Made by a program: the position numbers and the translations under genes. A stretch of DNA of 64,000 bases from Nomia melanderi (Eukaryota; Arthropoda; Insecta; Hymenoptera; Halictidae): contig NW_027475140.1 in assembly GCF_051020985.1 (NCBI RefSeq), positions 1,302,001-1,366,000 on the forward strand, written 5' to 3'. Positions 61,119-64,000 of this stretch are shown here, piece after piece (the first letter of the stretch is position 1; every line of letters begins with the position of its first letter). Under the pieces are notes generated by a model. It had not been told where the DNA came from, made no database searches, and was given only the letters and a program-made list of their open reading frames with translations.

Positions 61119-64000
61119 CACTTTGATTTATTGCGCTATCTGTAATAGCACCCGAGATATCACCAGATATATATTGGATTTTTCACTGACCCTAAGTGTC
61201 CGGCCCCGCGGGACGGTGGTTTTCTCGGCCCCTGGTGGACTGAGGTCGTTCCCGCTGCACAGATTCATGCGCCAGGGCCTCCTACAGATAACTCACTTTG
61301 GTTTATTGCGCTATCTCTAATAGCGCCCGAGATATCACCAGATATGTATTGGATTTTTCCCTGACCCTGAGTGTCCGGCCCCATGAGACTGCGGTTTTCT
61401 CGGCCCCTGGTGGTCCGAGGTCGTTCCCGCTGCACAGGTTCATGCGCCAGGGCCTCCTGCAGATAAGTCACTTTGGTTTATTGCTCTATCTCTAATAGCA
61501 CCCGAGATATCACCAGATATATATTGGATTTTCCCTGACCCTGAGTGTCCGGCCCCATGAGACTGTGGTTTTCTCGGCCCCTGGTGGTCCGACTATGTTC
61601 CCGCTGCACAGATTCATGCGCCAGGGCCTCCTGCAGATAATTCACTTTGATTTATTGCGCTATCTGTAATAGCACCCGAGATATCACCAGATATATATTG
61701 GATTTTTCACTGACCCTAAGTGTCCGGCCCCTCGGGACGGTGGTTTTCTCGGCCCCTGGCGGACTGAGGTCGTTCCCGCTGCACAGATTCATGCGCCAGG
61801 GCCTCCTACAGATAACTCACTTTGGTTTATTGCGCTATCTATAATAGCACCCGAGATATCACCAGATATATATTGGATTTTTCCCTGACCCTGAGTGTCC
61901 GGCCCCATGAGACGGTAGTTTTCTCGGCCCCTGGTGGTCCGAGGTCGTTCCCGCTGCACAGATTCATGCGCCAGGGCCTCCTACAGACAATGCACTTTGG
62001 CTTATTGCGCTATCTCTAATAGCACCCGAGACATCACCAGATATATATTGGATTTTCCCCTGACACTGAGTGGCCGGCCCCATGAGACGGTGGTTTTCTC
62101 GGCCCCTGGTGGTCCGAGGTCGTTCCCGCTGCACACATTCATGCGCCAGGGCCTCCTGCAGATAATTCCCTTTGGCTTATTGCGCTATCTCTAATAGCAC
62201 CCAAGACATCACCAGATATATATTGGATTTTCCCCTGACACTGAGTGGCCGGCCCCATGAGACGGTGGTCTTCTCGGCCCCTGGTGGTCCGAGGTCGTTC
62301 CCGCTGCCCAGATTCATGCGCCACGGCCTCCTACTGACAATGCACTTTGATTTATTGCGCTATCTGTAATAGCACCCGAGATATCACCAAATATATATTG
62401 GATATTTCCCTCACCCTTTGTGTCCAGCCCCATGAGACGGTGGTTTTCTCGGCCCCTGGTGGTCCGAGGTCGTTCCCGCTGCACACATTCATGCGCCAGG
62501 GCCTCCTGCAGATAATTCCGTTTGGCTTATTGCGCTATCTCTAATAGCACCCGAGACATCACCAGATATATATTGGATTTTCCCCTGACACTGAGTGGCC
62601 GGCCCCATGAGACTGTGGTTTTCTCGGCCCATGGTCGTGCGAGGTCGTTCCCGCTGCACAGATTCATGAGCCAGGGCCTCCTGCAGATAACTCACTTTGA
62701 TTTATTGCGCTATCTGTAATAGCACCCGAGATATCACCAGATATATATTGGATTTTTCACTGACCCTAAGTGTCCGGCCCCTCGGGACGGTGGTTTTCTC
62801 GGCCCCTGGTGGACTGAGGTCGTTCCCGCTGCACAGATTCATGCGCCAGGGCCTCCTACAGACAATGCACTCTGGTTTATTGCGCTATCTCTAATAGCAA
62901 TCGAGATATCACCAGATATATATTGGATTTTACCCTGACCCTGAGTGTCCGGCCCCATGAGACTGTGGTTTTTTCGGCCCCTGGTGGTCCGAGGTCGTTC
63001 CCGCTGCACAGATTCATGCGCCAGGGCCTCCTACAGACAATGTACTTTGATTTATTGCGCTATCTGTAATAGCAATCGAGATATCACCAGATATATATTG
63101 GATTTTTCACTGACCCTGAGTGTCCGGCCCCATGAGGCGGTCGTTTTCTCGGCCCCTGGTGGTCCGAGGTCGTTCCCGCTGCACAGATTCATGCGCCAGT
63201 GCCTACTACAGACAATGCACTTTGATTTATTGCGCTATCTGTAATAGCACCCGAGATATCACCAGATATATATTGGATTTTACCCTGACCCTGAGTGTCC
63301 GGCCCCATGAGACTGCGGTTTTTTCGGCCCCTGGTGGTCCGAGGTCGTTCCCGCTGCACAGATTCATGCGCCAGGGCCTCCTACAGACAATGCACTTTGA
63401 TTTATTGCGCTATCTGTAATAGCACCCGAGATATCAGCAGATATATATTGGATTTTTCACTGACCCTGAGCGTCCGGCCCCATGAGACGGTCGTTTTCTC
63501 GGCCCCTGGTGGTCCGAGGTCGTTCCCGCTGCACAGATTCATGCGCCAGGGCCTCCTGCAGATAATTCACTTTGGTTTATTGCGCTATCTCTAATAGCAC
63601 CCGAGATATCAGCAGATATATATTGGATTTTTCACTGATCCTGAGTGACCGGCCCCATGAGACGGTAGTTTTCTCGGCCCCTGGTGGTCCGAGGTCGTTC
63701 CCGCTGCACAGATTCATGCGCCAGGGCCTCCTGCAGATAATTCACTTTGGTTTATTGCGCTATCTCTAATAGCACCCGAGATATCACCAGATATATATTG
63801 GATTTTCCCCTGACCCTGAGTGTCCGGCCCCATGAGACTGTGGTTTTCTCGGCCCCTGGTGGTCCGAGGTCGTTCCCGCTGCACAGGTTCATGCGCCAGG
63901 GTCTCCTACAGACAGTGCACATTGATTTATTGCGCTATCTGTAATAGCACCCGAGATATCACCACATATATATTGGATTTTTCACTGACCCTGAGTGTCC
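61119..64000 (+). repeat. 28-monomer unit, second copy, cut by the window edge
   Basis: The 2,882 bp from 61119 to the window end match 56222-59103. I found no difference in the parts I compared, including the 1 bp loss near 61530, the GGTCCGACTATGTTCCC variant and the CACTCTGGTTTATT change near 62870. This appears to be the youngest duplication in the window. The rest lies beyond the right edge. Confidence 0.87.
63953..64000 (+). repeat. Partial monomer at the right window edge
   Basis: The last 48 bp are the first 48 positions of a unit (GAGATATCACC through GAGTGTCC). The array continues beyond the right edge. The sequence here is the same as at 59056-59103, as expected from the 4,897 bp duplication that runs off the window. 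Confidence 0.95.

Larger units (their letters stand above)
1..64000 (+). repeat. 175-bp satellite DNA array, 365 complete monomers head to tail
   Basis: The window is one tandem repeat from end to end. Landmarks such as GAGATATCACC, CCCCATGAGAC, GTCGTTCCC, CATGCGCCAGGGC and GCGCTATCT recur every 175 bp. The first complete unit starts at 111 and the last partial one at 63953, which gives 365 units once the net -33 bp of small indels is counted. All units have the same orientation and I saw no unit truncated by more than 2 bp. Unit length, homogeneity and higher-order structure are typical of eukaryotic centromeric or pericentromeric satellites; that location is inference. The family is not recognised. 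The unit is not primate alpha satellite, which is about 171 bp and AT-rich, and no clear CENP-B box is present. Confidence 0.98.

Noticed and set aside
1..64000. CRISPR array
   Set aside because: The repeated unit is the entire 175 bp with no variable spacer of fixed length between short repeats. Variation is scattered point change.
1..64000. CENP-B box
   Set aside because: The nearest match is around CCCGCTGCACAGATTC. On either strand it lacks the essential TTCG, A and CGGG pattern at the right spacing.
1..64000. Primate alpha satellite or another named family
   Set aside because: The unit length is near 171 bp but composition and sequence do not match alpha satellite. I do not recognise another family with confidence.
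1..64000. tRNA, rRNA or 5S-derived repeat
   Set aside because: I saw no A-box or B-box pair, cloverleaf or rRNA motif in the monomer on either strand.
1..64000. Nuclear-receptor-like half site AGGGTCAG on the minus strand (from CTGACCCT)
   Set aside because: A short, common sequence with no paired half site at a usual spacing. It is not strong enough to report as a binding site.

Overview
The whole 64 kb window is one uninterrupted tandem array of a satellite DNA. There is no gene, RNA gene, transposon or unique sequence in it. The unit is 175 bp. Taking GAGATATC as the unit start, 365 complete head-to-tail monomers run from 111 to 63952, with a 110 bp partial unit on the left and a 48 bp partial unit on the right. 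All units point the same way. My hand ledger of length changes has 37 losses of 1 bp, one loss of 2 bp and six gains of 1 bp. The net of -33 bp places every monomer boundary from the first to the last. A long homogeneous array with a nucleosome-scale unit and multi-order repeats suggests eukaryotic centromeric or heterochromatic DNA from a long-read assembly. I do not recognise the family and cannot name the organism.

Layout. 1-627 carries variants that otherwise occur only beyond 42 kb. About 1.8-15.2 kb is a left domain with its own variants (C, D and E tails) arranged in higher-order units of 11, 14, 8 and 7 monomers. 15848-21791 is a 16-monomer block followed by an 18-monomer copy; the extra two monomers are one insertion. 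21792-28942 is a diverse stretch where I found no large duplication. From 28943 to the end there is a super-repeat: an 80-monomer unit (28943-42931), a tandem 20-monomer duplication (39952-46951), then a 77-monomer version of the same unit (46432-59899), and finally a second copy of a 28-monomer unit (56222-61118 and 61119 to the window end). The size difference between the 80-mer and 77-mer is accounted for exactly by four in-register events.

Unit structure. Each monomer has a GC-rich core of about 100 bp (66% GC in the consensus) and about 75 bp that is AT-rich (35% GC). The core holds a near-perfect inverted repeat, CTCGG[A/C]CC and GGTCCGAG around a 5 bp spacer. Overlapping it on the minus strand is CCACCAGGGG, which resembles the CTCF core. 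A few monomers carry a 38 bp segment (V segment) that matches the consensus at only about half its positions, while its flanks are ordinary.

Open reading frames of 60-240 codons occur throughout, but they are a by-product of the repeat. They begin mostly at TTG or GTG, recur every 175 bp, shift frame at each monomer because 175 is not a multiple of 3, and lengthen only where a monomer is 174 bp. No protein is annotated.
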